From Comamonadaceae bacterium (lineage in GTDB: Bacteria > Pseudomonadota > Gammaproteobacteria > Burkholderiales > Burkholderiaceae_C): a DNA stretch of 21,257 nt. Location: NCBI GenBank assembly GCA_947458415.1, contig CANGZG010000019.1:1-21257 (forward strand), in the 5' to 3' direction. Shown here one piece after another: positions 7,852 to 15,261 of the stretch (position 1 is the stretch's first letter; every line of letters begins with the position of its first letter). Under the pieces are notes generated by a model, which did not search any database, was not told the origin of the DNA, and was given only the letters and a program-made list of their open reading frames with translations. Both the position numbers and the translations under genes were made by a program.

Positions 7852-9267
7852 ATGCCATTGTTTTCTGCTCGGTTTTTACTGTTGGCTGCCTTTGGGTTTA
7901 TCAGCCTGTTGCCGGGGGCATTTGCCCAAACCGGCGGCGAAAGACCACTGGCCATCCAAGACCTGGAACCGATTTCCACAGACCTGGTTTCGCCCAACAC
8001 CACCGCGCCACCTGACAGTTCCGCTGACCTGTGGGAACGCATACGCCGTGGGTTTGCCATGCCAGACTTGCAAGTCGATTTGGTGCAAGACCGAGAACAG
8101 TGGTATGCCCAGCGGCCAGACTATATCCATCGCATGACCCAGCGTTCCAGCAAATACCTGTATCACATCGTGGAGGAAATTGAACGCCGTGGCATGCCCA
8201 CCGAACTGGCTTTGCTGCCTTTCATTGAAAGCGCATTCAACCCCCAAGCCGTGTCGTCTGCTCGCGCCAGTGGCATGTGGCAATTCATGCCTCGCACCGG
8301 CAAAGACTTTGACCTGAAACAAAACGCCTTTCGCGACGACCGCCGTGATGTGCTGGCGTCTACCCGCGCAGCACTGGACTATCTACAACGACTCCATGGC
8401 ATGTTCGGCGATTGGCATCTGGCACTCGCCGCCTACAACTGGGGTGAGGGCAATGTCAGCCGATCGTTGTCGCGCAACCAACGTCAAGGCATTCCCTTGG
8501 CTTACACCGACATGCGAATGCCTGCTGAAACCCGCATGTATGTGCCCAAATTGCAAGCCATGAAAAATGTGGTGGCCAATCCGCAGGCATTGGGTGTGGA
8601 TTTGCCCAGCATTCCCAACCACCCCTATTTTCAAACGGTGCCTCTGCCGCGTGACATGGATGTCGCATTGATTGCAAAACTGGCCGAAGTGACGCCTGAA
8701 GATTTCAAAGCGCTGAACCCATCGGCACACCGGCCTGTCATGCTGGCTGGCGGAACGCCTCAAATCCTGCTGCCATGGGACAACGCTGAAATTTTTCAAC
8801 GCAACATGCAAGCCTATGAAGGACGCTTGTCAAGTTGGACAGTCTGGGTGGCCAACAAAAACATGAAGGTTGCCGATGTTGCCAAACGCTACAACATGGG
8901 TGAGGATGAATTTCGCCAAATCAACAAAATTCCACCTCGCATGATGATCAAAGCAGGGTCTGCCCTGTTGGTTCCCCGCACTTCGCACCAGCAAAACGAT
9001 GTGTCCGCCAAATTGGCTGACAACGGCCAACTCAATTTGGCGCCTGAAGTGACCATGAGAAAACACATTGTCAAGGCGCGTAAAAACGACAGCTTGTTGC
9101 TGGTGGCCAAGCGCTACAAAGTCAGCGTTGAGCAGCTGGCGCAGTGGAATGGTTTGGCTGTCAACAGTGCGTTGCGCCCCGGTCAAAAACTCAGCGTGAT
9201 GCTGCCGGCCAAGGCCAGGAAAAGCAAAGCCAGTGCCTCTTCCTCGCGAAAAAAAACCAAACCTTGA
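7852..9267 (+). CDS. mltD: Membrane-bound lytic murein transglycosylase D (MltD-like), two LysM domains
   Basis: Cleaves the MurNAc-GlcNAc bond of peptidoglycan in the periplasm, forming 1,6-anhydromuramic ends. The 471-aa product has a signal peptide (MPLFSARFLLLAAFGF...PGAFA, cut near residue 25). An SLT lysozyme-like domain follows, with catalytic Glu126 in PFIESAFNPQAVSSARASG, then MWQFMPRTG, and ALAAYNWGEGNV at about 191-202. LysM peptidoglycan-binding domains lie at about 329-376 and 404-451, and the tail is Lys/Ser-rich. Unlike E. coli MltD there is no lipobox Cys, so it is probably soluble or held by LysM rather than lipidated. The frame is open back to 7741, but ATG 7852 begins the signal peptide; its ribosome-binding site is weak. 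A TATAAT at 7713-7718 might belong to its promoter, though no good -35 is visible. Confidence 0.92.
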   Translation: MPLFSARFLLLAAFGFISLLPGAFAQTGGERPLAIQDLEPISTDLVSPNTTAPPDSSADLWERIRRGFAMPDLQVDLVQDREQWYAQRPDYIHRMTQRSSKYLYHIVEEIERRGMPTELALLPFIESAFNPQAVSSARASGMWQFMPRTGKDFDLKQNAFRDDRRDVLASTRAALDYLQRLHGMFGDWHLALAAYNWGEGNVSRSLSRNQRQGIPLAYTDMRMPAETRMYVPKLQAMKNVVANPQALGVDLPSIPNHPYFQTVPLPRDMDVALIAKLAEVTPEDFKALNPSAHRPVMLAGGTPQILLPWDNAEIFQRNMQAYEGRLSSWTVWVANKNMKVADVAKRYNMGEDEFRQINKIPPRMMIKAGSALLVPRTSHQQNDVSAKLADNGQLNLAPEVTMRKHIVKARKNDSLLLVAKRYKVSVEQLAQWNGLAVNSALRPGQKLSVMLPAKARKSKASASSSRKKTKP

Positions 9268-9273
9268 ACAGGC

Positions 9274-10338
9274 TCACATCTTGAAACGCTTTTTGGCCTG
9301 CATCACAAATTCATTGGTATAGGGCGCTTCCTGTGAGCCGCGCTGCACAGAGCCAGCAGGTTCCCACAATTTGTGAACACGCAAAGCGTTGGCATACACC
9401 TCGGGCGCCAAATTGCCGTCTGCAGAAAAACTGTCGCGCAAATTTTCAACCGCATTCAAATACAGGGCTCGATCGGGCAAAAATGGGCTGTCGGTCATGG
9501 TGTGAAGCAAATCCGAGGGTCCGGCCGTGCGCAACCACTTCAGGGAGCGTGCCACACTGTTGACCAAGGCTTGGCAGATTTTGGGGTCCTTGGTGACCAA
9601 GGACGCTGGCACACACAAACTGTTGCCGGGCAGCAAGCCTGCGAAAACACGCGAGGTCTCTCTGACAGAGCGCAAGTTTCGAACAATGGTGATCTCCCCC
9701 CGTTTGTCCAACAAAGTCATCAAAGGATCGGTGACACACAACGCATCGACCAGCCCATTTTTGAAAGCCTGAATGGCGTTGAGGCTGCTGCCCAAGGGGA
9801 TGAAAGTGACGCGCTGCTGGTTCACACCGGCCTGTGACAACATGAAATCCACGCAGCGTTGCGCAAATGAATCCAGTTCCAGCACACCGATGCGGTGACC
9901 CTCAAAGTCTTTGAGGCTTTTAAAGCCTGGCAATGTCTTTTTCGACACGCCCAAAGCCAACTGTGGGGTTTTGCCCGTTTGCATGACAGACCGCCAAGCC
10001 TCGTCGCGGCGACTGCTGGGCAAAATGTGTGTGAACGGTACCGACCAGGCCACCATGCCTGCGCTGGCGTTGGTGGCAAACACATTCACGGGTTGTTCCA
10101 CAATGTCTACCAACAAACCTTCGGCTTTGAAGTAGCCCAATTGCTGTGCCAACAACACGGGCAAATGCACCAAGCTTGAGACATCGTCCATGGCCAAAAT
10201 CAGTCGGGCTTTGTCGGTTTGAGCGTTCACGCTTGAGGCGCTACAGATGGTGCCCAATGCGCCTGCCAACATGAGGCCCATCCACTGACGCCGACAGCAG
10301 GGCCCGTGCTCAGGCCAATGTTTCAGGGGTACATCCAT
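9274..10338 (-). CDS. ABC transporter substrate-binding protein (NMT1/THI5/SsuA-like)
   Basis: A 354-aa periplasmic binding protein of the type that serves nitrate, sulfonate, taurine or thiamine-precursor importers. The N-terminus carries an Arg-Arg pair and a hydrophobic stretch ending SSVNA (RRQWMGLMLAGALG), a Sec or possibly Tat signal. The mature part has the family pattern LPVLLAQQLGYFKAEGLLVDIVEQP near the start, GHRIGVLELDSFAQRCVDFML, and IQAFKNGLVDALCVTDPLMTLL in the middle. No permease or ATPase gene is adjacent, so it is an orphan component and its ligand is unknown. The start is uncertain: ATG 10338 was preferred to TTG 10344, and a later ATG at 10281 would remove the Arg pair. 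No ribosome-binding site stands out. It converges on mltD with only six bases between stops. Confidence 0.82.
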   Translation of the reverse strand: MDVPLKHWPEHGPCCRRQWMGLMLAGALGTICSASSVNAQTDKARLILAMDDVSSLVHLPVLLAQQLGYFKAEGLLVDIVEQPVNVFATNASAGMVAWSVPFTHILPSSRRDEAWRSVMQTGKTPQLALGVSKKTLPGFKSLKDFEGHRIGVLELDSFAQRCVDFMLSQAGVNQQRVTFIPLGSSLNAIQAFKNGLVDALCVTDPLMTLLDKRGEITIVRNLRSVRETSRVFAGLLPGNSLCVPASLVTKDPKICQALVNSVARSLKWLRTAGPSDLLHTMTDSPFLPDRALYLNAVENLRDSFSADGNLAPEVYANALRVHKLWEPAGSVQRGSQEAPYTNEFVMQAKKRFKM

Positions 10339-10354
10339 TTGCAAAGCATAAATG

Positions 10355-10371
10355 GCACAAGCATTTTGTGC
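10355..10371. repeat. Inverted repeat GCACAA-N5-TTGTGC between recR and the binding-protein gene
   Basis: Two perfect 6-base arms around a 5-base centre, 17 bases upstream of the binding-protein ATG and 42 bases beyond the recR stop. It could be an operator for the binding-protein gene or a weak recR terminator; the tail in the recR direction (CATTTATG) is only mildly U-rich, so an operator is slightly favoured. The symmetry is seen; the function is inferred. Confidence 0.35.
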
Positions 10372-10412
10372 ATCGGTAGCTTCCCCCTAAGTGAAATCCC
10401 CAAAGGGTCAAT

Positions 10413-11009
10413 TCAGGTGCTGCGACGATCTGCCAGTGCGTGGGCGATGGTTCCCAAGTCAACGAACTCGAGTTCACTGCCCACTGGCACGCCTCGGGCC
10501 AAGCGTGTCACGGTCAAGCCTTTGCGCTTGAATATTTCACTCAATGCATGGGCGGTGGCTTCGCCCTCAGCCGTGAAATTGGTGGCGAGGATGATTTCCT
10601 GAACGACCCCATCGTCAGCGCGGTCAATCAATTTTTGCAGCCCTATGTCTTTGGGGCCCATGCCTTCAATGGGATTGAGTTTGCCCATCAACACAAAATA
10701 CAGGCCTTGGTAAGCCAAAGTTCGCTCAAGCGCAGACTGGTCTGACGGCGTTTCCACCACACACAACCGAGTCACATCCCGTTGCGTGTCCATGCAAGTT
10801 CCGCACACATCGAATTCAGTCAAGGTGTGGCAACGTTGGCAATGTTTGACAGCGGCCACGGCATTGAGCAATGCCTGAGACAACCATTGCGCGCCCTCGC
10901 GGTCATGTTGCAACAAATGAAACGCCATGCGCGACGCTGAACGCTCGCCGACACCGGGCAGCCTTTTGAGGGCTTGCACCAACGCTTGCAATGCGCTGTG
11001 ATCGCGCAT
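10413..11009 (-). CDS. recR: Recombination mediator protein RecR
   Basis: Works with RecF and RecO to load RecA on gapped DNA in recombinational repair. The 198-aa product has the helix-hairpin-helix LPGVGERSASRMAFHLL, the zinc finger Cys57, Cys60, Cys69, Cys72 (CQRCHTLTEFDVCGTC), and a Toprim domain (LCVVETPSDQSALERT, then LMGKLNPIEGMGPKDIG). It ends in the Walker-like GVPVGSELEFVDLGTI block typical of RecR. Length matches the family (about 200 aa). ATG 11009 was chosen because it shares one base with the ybaB stop (TGATG), implying coupled translation; a TTG one codon upstream is possible but unlikely. It is the last gene of dnaX-ybaB-recR. Confidence 0.97.
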   Translation of the reverse strand: MRDHSALQALVQALKRLPGVGERSASRMAFHLLQHDREGAQWLSQALLNAVAAVKHCQRCHTLTEFDVCGTCMDTQRDVTRLCVVETPSDQSALERTLAYQGLYFVLMGKLNPIEGMGPKDIGLQKLIDRADDGVVQEIILATNFTAEGEATAHALSEIFKRKGLTVTRLARGVPVGSELEFVDLGTIAHALADRRST

Positions 11010-11341
11010 CAAAACGGCAGTTTCAATCCGCCAGGCAAGCCTGGCATGCCACCGGTGAGTTTGCCCATCTTGGCTTCCGAGGTTTCCTCGGCTTTGCGAG
11101 CGGCATCGTTGAACGCCGCAGCGATCAAATCTTCCAACATGTCTTTGTCGTCGGTCATCAAACTGGGGTCGATCGAGACACGTTTGACTTCATGTTTGCA
11201 GGTCATCAGGATTTTGACAAGACCCGACCCGGCCTCGCCGGTGACTTCAATGAAAGCCAGTTCTTCTTGGGCTTTTTTCAAGTTTTCCTGCATGGCCTGG
11301 GCCTGTTTCATGAGACCGGCGAGTTGACCTTTGTTGAACAT
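11009..11341 (-). CDS. ybaB: YbaB/EbfC-family nucleoid-associated protein
   Basis: Small DNA-binding protein of the YbaB/EbfC family, thought to act as a homodimer on the nucleoid. The 110-aa product has the usual beginning MFNKGQLAGLMKQAQAMQENL, a long Lys/Gln/Glu-rich helix, the central GSGLVKILMTCKHEVKRVSIDP strands, and a second helix DMLEDLIAAAFNDAARKAEE. It ends in a Gly/Pro/Met tail (GGMPGLPGGLKLPF), as is common in this family. It lies nine bases downstream of dnaX and overlaps recR by one base, the conserved arrangement in many bacteria. Confidence 0.96.
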   Translation of the reverse strand: MFNKGQLAGLMKQAQAMQENLKKAQEELAFIEVTGEAGSGLVKILMTCKHEVKRVSIDPSLMTDDKDMLEDLIAAAFNDAARKAEETSEAKMGKLTGGMPGLPGGLKLPF

Positions 11342-11350
11342 GTCTGTCTT

Positions 11351-12940
11351 TCAATGAGTGAGTGTTTTGATGGAACCGGGAACGATTTTCGCGTCAAATT
11401 CTGAGATCAGTTGCTGCACCACCGGGTCGTTCAGAATTTCTTCCTCCACGTCAGACAAGCGCTGCTGCTGACGCTGCGCCCAGCGCACCGCGGGAGAATC
11501 AGAGACCGTACCGCTTTGAGTCACCAAGCTCACAGTGTGCCCCGCTTCGTGCAACGCTTGTTGCAAGCGCTCAATGTTCGCAGCAGACACCAACGATTCA
11601 CGCTCGACTTGCAGGACCCAACGGTTGGCTTCTTGATGCATCAACTGAGACTGCATGGCCAGTTCTCGCGTCATGGCTTGGATTTTTTGGGCATTCACCA
11701 ATTGCTCAACGATTTCAAACCACACTTGTCCCAAAGCGCTGTCGATCAAAGGCATGGCAGGTAACGGTGATGGCGCCGCGGCTGGAGAAACGACAGGCGG
11801 GCTGGGTTTTTCAGGGGATTTCAGTGTTTTTTTTTCAGCCGATTGGGAGGCTGGCTTGAATGCAAACAAACGCAACAGCACCATGGTCAAGGCAGCAAAT
11901 TCATCGCTGGCCAAGCCCAATTCGGCGCGACCGTGCAAGCACATGCTGTAGAGCAATTGGGTTTCGTCAGCAGGCATGCGGCTCGCCAATTCAGCGATGC
12001 GAAGCGCATCCGGGTCTGGGTCACCAGACGCATCACTGGCACCGGGCACACTTTGTTGAACCGCCATGCGTTGCAACACCATGCACATTTCTTCCAGCAA
12101 TGAGCTGGCTGACAAACCCAATTGGCGCATCTCATCGCAGGTATTGACCACGGTCAATCCATCGGATTGGGCCAAGGCTTCAATCAGCGTGAACACATGG
12201 CTGCGATCCACACTGCCCAGCATGTCTCGAACAGTCGACTCGATCAACTGGCCATTGCCAAACGCAATCGCTTGATCGGTCAGGGACAACGCGTCACGCA
12301 TGGAGCCTCTGGCGGCACGGGCAATCAACCGCAAGGACTGCACATCGGCTTGGATCTGCTCTGCTGGCAAGACGTGTTGCAAATGCTCAACGATGGTTTG
12401 GGCGGCCATGGGGCGCAAGTTGAATTGCAAGCAACGCGACAACACCGTGACGGGCACCTTCTGCGGGTCAGTGGTGGCCAATACAAATTTCAAATACGCT
12501 GGCGGCTCTTCCAATGTTTTCAACATGGCATTGAAGGCATGACCAGTCAACATGTGCACCTCGTCGATCATGAACACTTTGAACCGCCCTTGCACCGGCT
12601 TGTAAACCGCTTGCTCTAGCAACTGCTGAATTTCATCCACACTCCTGTTGGAGGCGGCATCCAACTCGGTGTAGTCCACAAAATGGCCTGCATCGATGTC
12701 GGTACAGGCGGCGCACACGCCGCAGGGCTGCTCGGTGATGCCGGTTTCGCAATTGAGCGACTTGGCCAAAATACGGGACACGGTGGTCTTGCCAACGCCC
12801 CGGGTGCCGGTGAACAAGTAGGCATGGTGAAGTCGCTGGCTGCGCAGCGCGTTGGTCAATGCTTGCACCACATGCGATTGCCCGACCAGTTGGTCAAAGG
12901 TTTTAGGGCGGTATTTGCGGGCGAGCACCAGATAAGACAT
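11351..12940 (-). CDS. dnaX: DNA polymerase III subunit tau (and possibly gamma), DnaX
   Basis: Clamp-loader ATPase that loads the sliding clamp and, as tau, ties polymerase cores together. The 529-aa product starts MSYLVLARKYRPKTFDQLVGQ. It has Walker A GTRGVGKT (45-52), a zinc module Cys64, Cys73, Cys76, Cys79, the Walker B MIDEVHML (124-131), the sensor/arginine-finger TVLSRC (165-170), and domain III to about residue 362. A Ser/Lys/Pro/Ala-rich linker (about 363-392) leads to a C-terminal tau-specific region, shorter than in E. coli (643 aa). A run of nine A in the mRNA (11835 to 11827) at codons 369-371 sits at the start of that linker, where a shorter gamma form would end. The start is divergent from ffs with 33 bases between; no strong ribosome-binding site is seen. 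Confidence 0.97.
   Translation of the reverse strand: MSYLVLARKYRPKTFDQLVGQSHVVQALTNALRSQRLHHAYLFTGTRGVGKTTVSRILAKSLNCETGITEQPCGVCAACTDIDAGHFVDYTELDAASNRSVDEIQQLLEQAVYKPVQGRFKVFMIDEVHMLTGHAFNAMLKTLEEPPAYLKFVLATTDPQKVPVTVLSRCLQFNLRPMAAQTIVEHLQHVLPAEQIQADVQSLRLIARAARGSMRDALSLTDQAIAFGNGQLIESTVRDMLGSVDRSHVFTLIEALAQSDGLTVVNTCDEMRQLGLSASSLLEEMCMVLQRMAVQQSVPGASDASGDPDPDALRIAELASRMPADETQLLYSMCLHGRAELGLASDEFAALTMVLLRLFAFKPASQSAEKKTLKSPEKPSPPVVSPAAAPSPLPAMPLIDSALGQVWFEIVEQLVNAQKIQAMTRELAMQSQLMHQEANRWVLQVERESLVSAANIERLQQALHEAGHTVSLVTQSGTVSDSPAVRWAQRQQQRLSDVEEEILNDPVVQQLISEFDAKIVPGSIKTLTH
11827..11835 (-). other. A9 slippery run in dnaX, candidate site for gamma-subunit production
   Basis: The mRNA reads GAA AAA AAA ACA at codons 369-372, giving nine consecutive A and an in-phase A AAA AAA heptamer. 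A -1 shift reads AAC ACT GAA ATC CCC TGA and stops after five codons; a +1 shift reads CAC TGA and stops after one. The truncated products would be about 372-376 aa and keep domains I-III. Known precedents are -1 ribosomal frameshifting in E. coli dnaX (A AAA AAG) and transcriptional slippage on an A9 run in Thermus dnaX. I see no upstream SD-like stimulator or strong downstream stem-loop, which favours slippage by RNA polymerase if the site works at all. Confidence 0.5.
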
Positions 12941-12960
12941 GGCCGCGATTCTACGGGGCG

Positions 12961-12966
12961 TACAAT
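12961..12966 (+). promoter_or_regulatory. Candidate -10 element of the ffs promoter
   Basis: TACAAT matches the sigma-70 -10 consensus at five of six positions and lies seven bases before the predicted 5' end of the SRP RNA. No convincing -35 hexamer is visible at 16-18 bases upstream. The region lies within 33 bases of the divergent dnaX start. Confidence 0.4.
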
Positions 12967-12973
12967 TTCGGCT

Positions 12974-13067
12974 GACGGGCCTTCCCGCATGGTGAAGCGG
13001 CCAACCGGGTCAGGTGGGGAACCAAGCAGCCCTAACTGTGGAGCCAGTGCCGGGGTCAAGGCTCGTC
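12974..13067 (+). ncRNA. ffs: 4.5S signal recognition particle RNA
   Basis: RNA scaffold of the bacterial signal recognition particle; it binds Ffh and directs inner-membrane proteins to FtsY and the translocon. The conserved domain IV is plain: GUCAGGU, a two-pair GG/CC helix closed by a GGAA tetraloop, then CCAAGCAGCCC, matching E. coli GUCAGGUCCGGAAGGAAGCAGCC with a compensating CC/GG to GG/CC change. The ends pair well: GACGGGCCTT at 12974-12983 with AAGGCTCGTC at 13058-13067, with one G-U. That gives an RNA of about 94 nt, a little shorter than E. coli (114 nt); the ends are inferred from this pairing. It is divergent from dnaX. In many bacteria the SRP RNA gene also adjoins dnaX. Confidence 0.93.
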
Positions 13068-13106
13068 AACTTATTTTTGCGTTTGCTTCACTGTTTATGG
13101 TTCTTT

Positions 13107-13128
13107 GGCTGGGCAAGGCCCGCCTTTT
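13107..13128 (+). terminator. Possible terminator of ffs
   Basis: GGCTGGGC-AAG-GCCCGCC can fold into a GC-rich hairpin (four strong pairs GGGC/GCCC extended by a wobble and pairs around a bulged C) followed by TTTT. It lies 40 bases beyond the predicted mature 3' end, so the primary transcript would need trimming, as is known for 4.5S RNA. Confidence 0.4.
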
Positions 13129-13228
13129 CAGTCTGATTTCCACTTGGAAATACAAAAGATAAACATTCAACGCATGCCAAAGAATTCCCTCATAGAATTA
13201 ACGGGATTAGATTCAACAGGTTGTAAAA

Positions 13229-15214
13229 ATGAAAAAAAATGCAGTGATACGCGCCCTGCTAACCCCATTAATGTGCTCTTTGTTTTTGGCTGGCTGTCAA
13301 TCCTTCAAGAACAGTAGCGGGTTGGCTGATTCCAAAAACTCCAATATCAATAAACAAGAAGCTGATAACAACCGATCGCAAGCGTTACTCAAGTCAGGTG
13401 TTGAGTATTTGCAAAAAGGTGACATTCCTAAAGCGCAATCTGTATTCAATACAGGTCTGAAATTTGATCTGAATAACCCAGCATTGCATTTTTTCAATGC
13501 CTATGCCTATCAACTGAAATTTGAAAAAGGCGATGCCGACAGTTTCGTCACCGCAGAGGCTGGCTTCAAAACAGCCATCAGCTTGGATCCGACACTTGAT
13601 TTGGCATACACGCAACTGGGTAAGTTGTATTTGTCGTCCGGCAATTTCGAGGAGGCCAAAAAAGCCTATGCGCTGGCCGTTGACTCCAAACAAAAATCAC
13701 CCCAAGAAGGTTTGTTTGGCTTGGCCCAAGCAGCCATGCTCAGCGGTGACGCGCAAACTGCGGTTTACGCCACCAGCAAGCTGGACGAATTGAAGTGGCA
13801 AGACCCCAGACTGTTCAGACTCAAAGCCTTGTTGGCCGCGATGGCCAAACAGCCCAAGCAAGCGGCAGACATGTTAGATCGATACGCAGAGTTGGAAAAA
13901 AACACGAAAGAAACCCGGTATTTGCGCACCCGCGTAGACCAACTGCTGGCGGTCAAGACCAACGATTATTTGAGTGACAAAACCAAGCACTCCCTCCATG
14001 GCTTGCAATTGGCAGAAGCAAAAGTGGAGGAACCTGCAGAAAAAACCGCTGAGGCCGCCCCTGAGAAAAAAACCGCTGCTGCCCCCTCAGAGGAACGCAA
14101 AAACTGGTTTCGGTGCGATCCACGTCCTGCACCCGTGTCAGAAAAAGATGTCAGCCCCTTGTTGAACAACGGCCAATTGTCAGTTTCTGAAGAAAACGCC
14201 TACGCGCCTACATTGCCTGCGCCCTGCCCTGGCGAAAGACCGCCCAGCGCGATGATTGAGGTCACCATGATTCGCACTGAGGAAACGGTCCAAAAAAGTT
14301 ATGGCGTCAACTTGATGGATGGATTGAACTTAGGCCGAAGCTTCACCCAAGCGGCAGATGGCTCTATCGTCAAAACCTCTCAGCTGTACAACACCATGGC
14401 CAGCGCAACGACGGCAGCACCCGTTGGGGCCGCCGTGTCCGTTTCTCAAGGTTTTCTCAATTACTCGATGAACATCGCCAACTCGCTTTATACAAAAAAT
14501 GAAGTGATTGCCAGACCCACACTGGCAGCGGTTGACCGTTTGCCTTCCGTGTTTTTCAGCGGCGGAAATTTATCCATCAAGGTGGCCAGTTCGGTCGCCG
14601 GCACCGCCAGCACCGTGGTGGACAAATCGATCGGCGTGGTCTTGTCCATCACCCCGACATTTCTCGACGATGACCATGTTCTGTTGAATATCCGTGCATC
14701 CCGCTCTTTCATTGAGGACAACCCGGACACCGCCAACGTTGCCCTGCACTTAACCCGCAACTCCATCAACGCCTCTGTCATGGTGAAGTTCGGTCAGACC
14801 TTTATCCTCAATGGCCTGATCGAACGCGAAAAAGACCAATCACAAAACGGTGTGCCAGTGCTGCAGGACATCCCTATCCTGCAATACTTGTTCAGCAAGC
14901 AAGTGACGCTGGATTACAACCGTCAAATTTTGACTTTGATCACGGTCAGAAAGCTCATTGATTCTGATGATTCCGCATCCAAAGCCAAAGATGGCCAAGG
15001 CAGCATTTCCATGCACAAATTGTCAGACGAGGTAGATTCGTTCATGACCCTGCAAAACAACCGTCCTGTGCTCGACGAAGTGCTGACTGGGTTGAAGAAA
15101 GACAATTTTTTATTCAAAAAATTAAGTCAGCGTGATGTGTTGCAAGACTCCTATGGCTCACAAAAAGCGCTTAACCGAATCATCATGGACTTGAAAGACA
15201 TGTTGTATTTCTGA
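13229..15214 (+). CDS. Outer-membrane lipoprotein with TPR repeats fused to a secretin domain
   Basis: A 661-aa protein with a lipoprotein signal (LFLAGC, lipidated Cys23) and a Ser/Asn-rich spacer. A helical TPR-like region spans about 50-240, with repeats such as ALLKSGVEYLQKGDIPKAQS and AYTQLGKLYLSSGNFEEAKK. A Lys/Glu/Ala-rich linker (about 262-290) leads to a C-terminal secretin domain: MIEVTMIRTEETVQKSYGVN at about 342, NEVIARPTLAAVDRLPSVFF near 424-443, and the secretin signature GQTFILNGLIE...NGVPVLQDIPILQYLFS at about 522-556. Secretins form outer-membrane pores for type II/III secretion and type IV pili. In some systems a separate TPR lipoprotein acts as the pilotin; here both parts are one chain, so self-piloting is an attractive inference. 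No ATPase, pseudopilin or platform gene is nearby. The gene looks more AT-rich than its neighbours. It starts at ATG 13229 with a weak ribosome-binding site. Confidence 0.85.
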   Translation: MKKNAVIRALLTPLMCSLFLAGCQSFKNSSGLADSKNSNINKQEADNNRSQALLKSGVEYLQKGDIPKAQSVFNTGLKFDLNNPALHFFNAYAYQLKFEKGDADSFVTAEAGFKTAISLDPTLDLAYTQLGKLYLSSGNFEEAKKAYALAVDSKQKSPQEGLFGLAQAAMLSGDAQTAVYATSKLDELKWQDPRLFRLKALLAAMAKQPKQAADMLDRYAELEKNTKETRYLRTRVDQLLAVKTNDYLSDKTKHSLHGLQLAEAKVEEPAEKTAEAAPEKKTAAAPSEERKNWFRCDPRPAPVSEKDVSPLLNNGQLSVSEENAYAPTLPAPCPGERPPSAMIEVTMIRTEETVQKSYGVNLMDGLNLGRSFTQAADGSIVKTSQLYNTMASATTAAPVGAAVSVSQGFLNYSMNIANSLYTKNEVIARPTLAAVDRLPSVFFSGGNLSIKVASSVAGTASTVVDKSIGVVLSITPTFLDDDHVLLNIRASRSFIEDNPDTANVALHLTRNSINASVMVKFGQTFILNGLIEREKDQSQNGVPVLQDIPILQYLFSKQVTLDYNRQILTLITVRKLIDSDDSASKAKDGQGSISMHKLSDEVDSFMTLQNNRPVLDEVLTGLKKDNFLFKKLSQRDVLQDSYGSQKALNRIIMDLKDMLYF

Positions 15215-15228
15215 TGCGCACGGAGACA

Positions 15229-15256
15229 CCTTGGTTTGGCACAGATCAAACCAAGG
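15229..15256. terminator. Bidirectional stem-loop between convergent genes
   Basis: CCTTGGTTTG (15229-15238) and CAAACCAAGG (15247-15256) form a perfect 10-pair stem with the 8-base loop GCACAGAT. It lies between the stop of the secretin gene and the stop of the convergent DUF599 gene. There is no long U-run on either side, so termination may be partial or the structure may protect RNA ends. Confidence 0.62.
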
Positions 15257-15261
15257 ATCTG

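Noticed and set aside
12122..12619. A 165-codon plus-strand frame opposite dnaX
   Set aside because: dnaX is certain on the other strand through this whole stretch; the frame has no family features.
12683..13162. A 159-codon plus-strand frame spanning the dnaX start and ffs
   Set aside because: It is antisense to dnaX and runs through the structured SRP RNA; nothing coding-like is visible.
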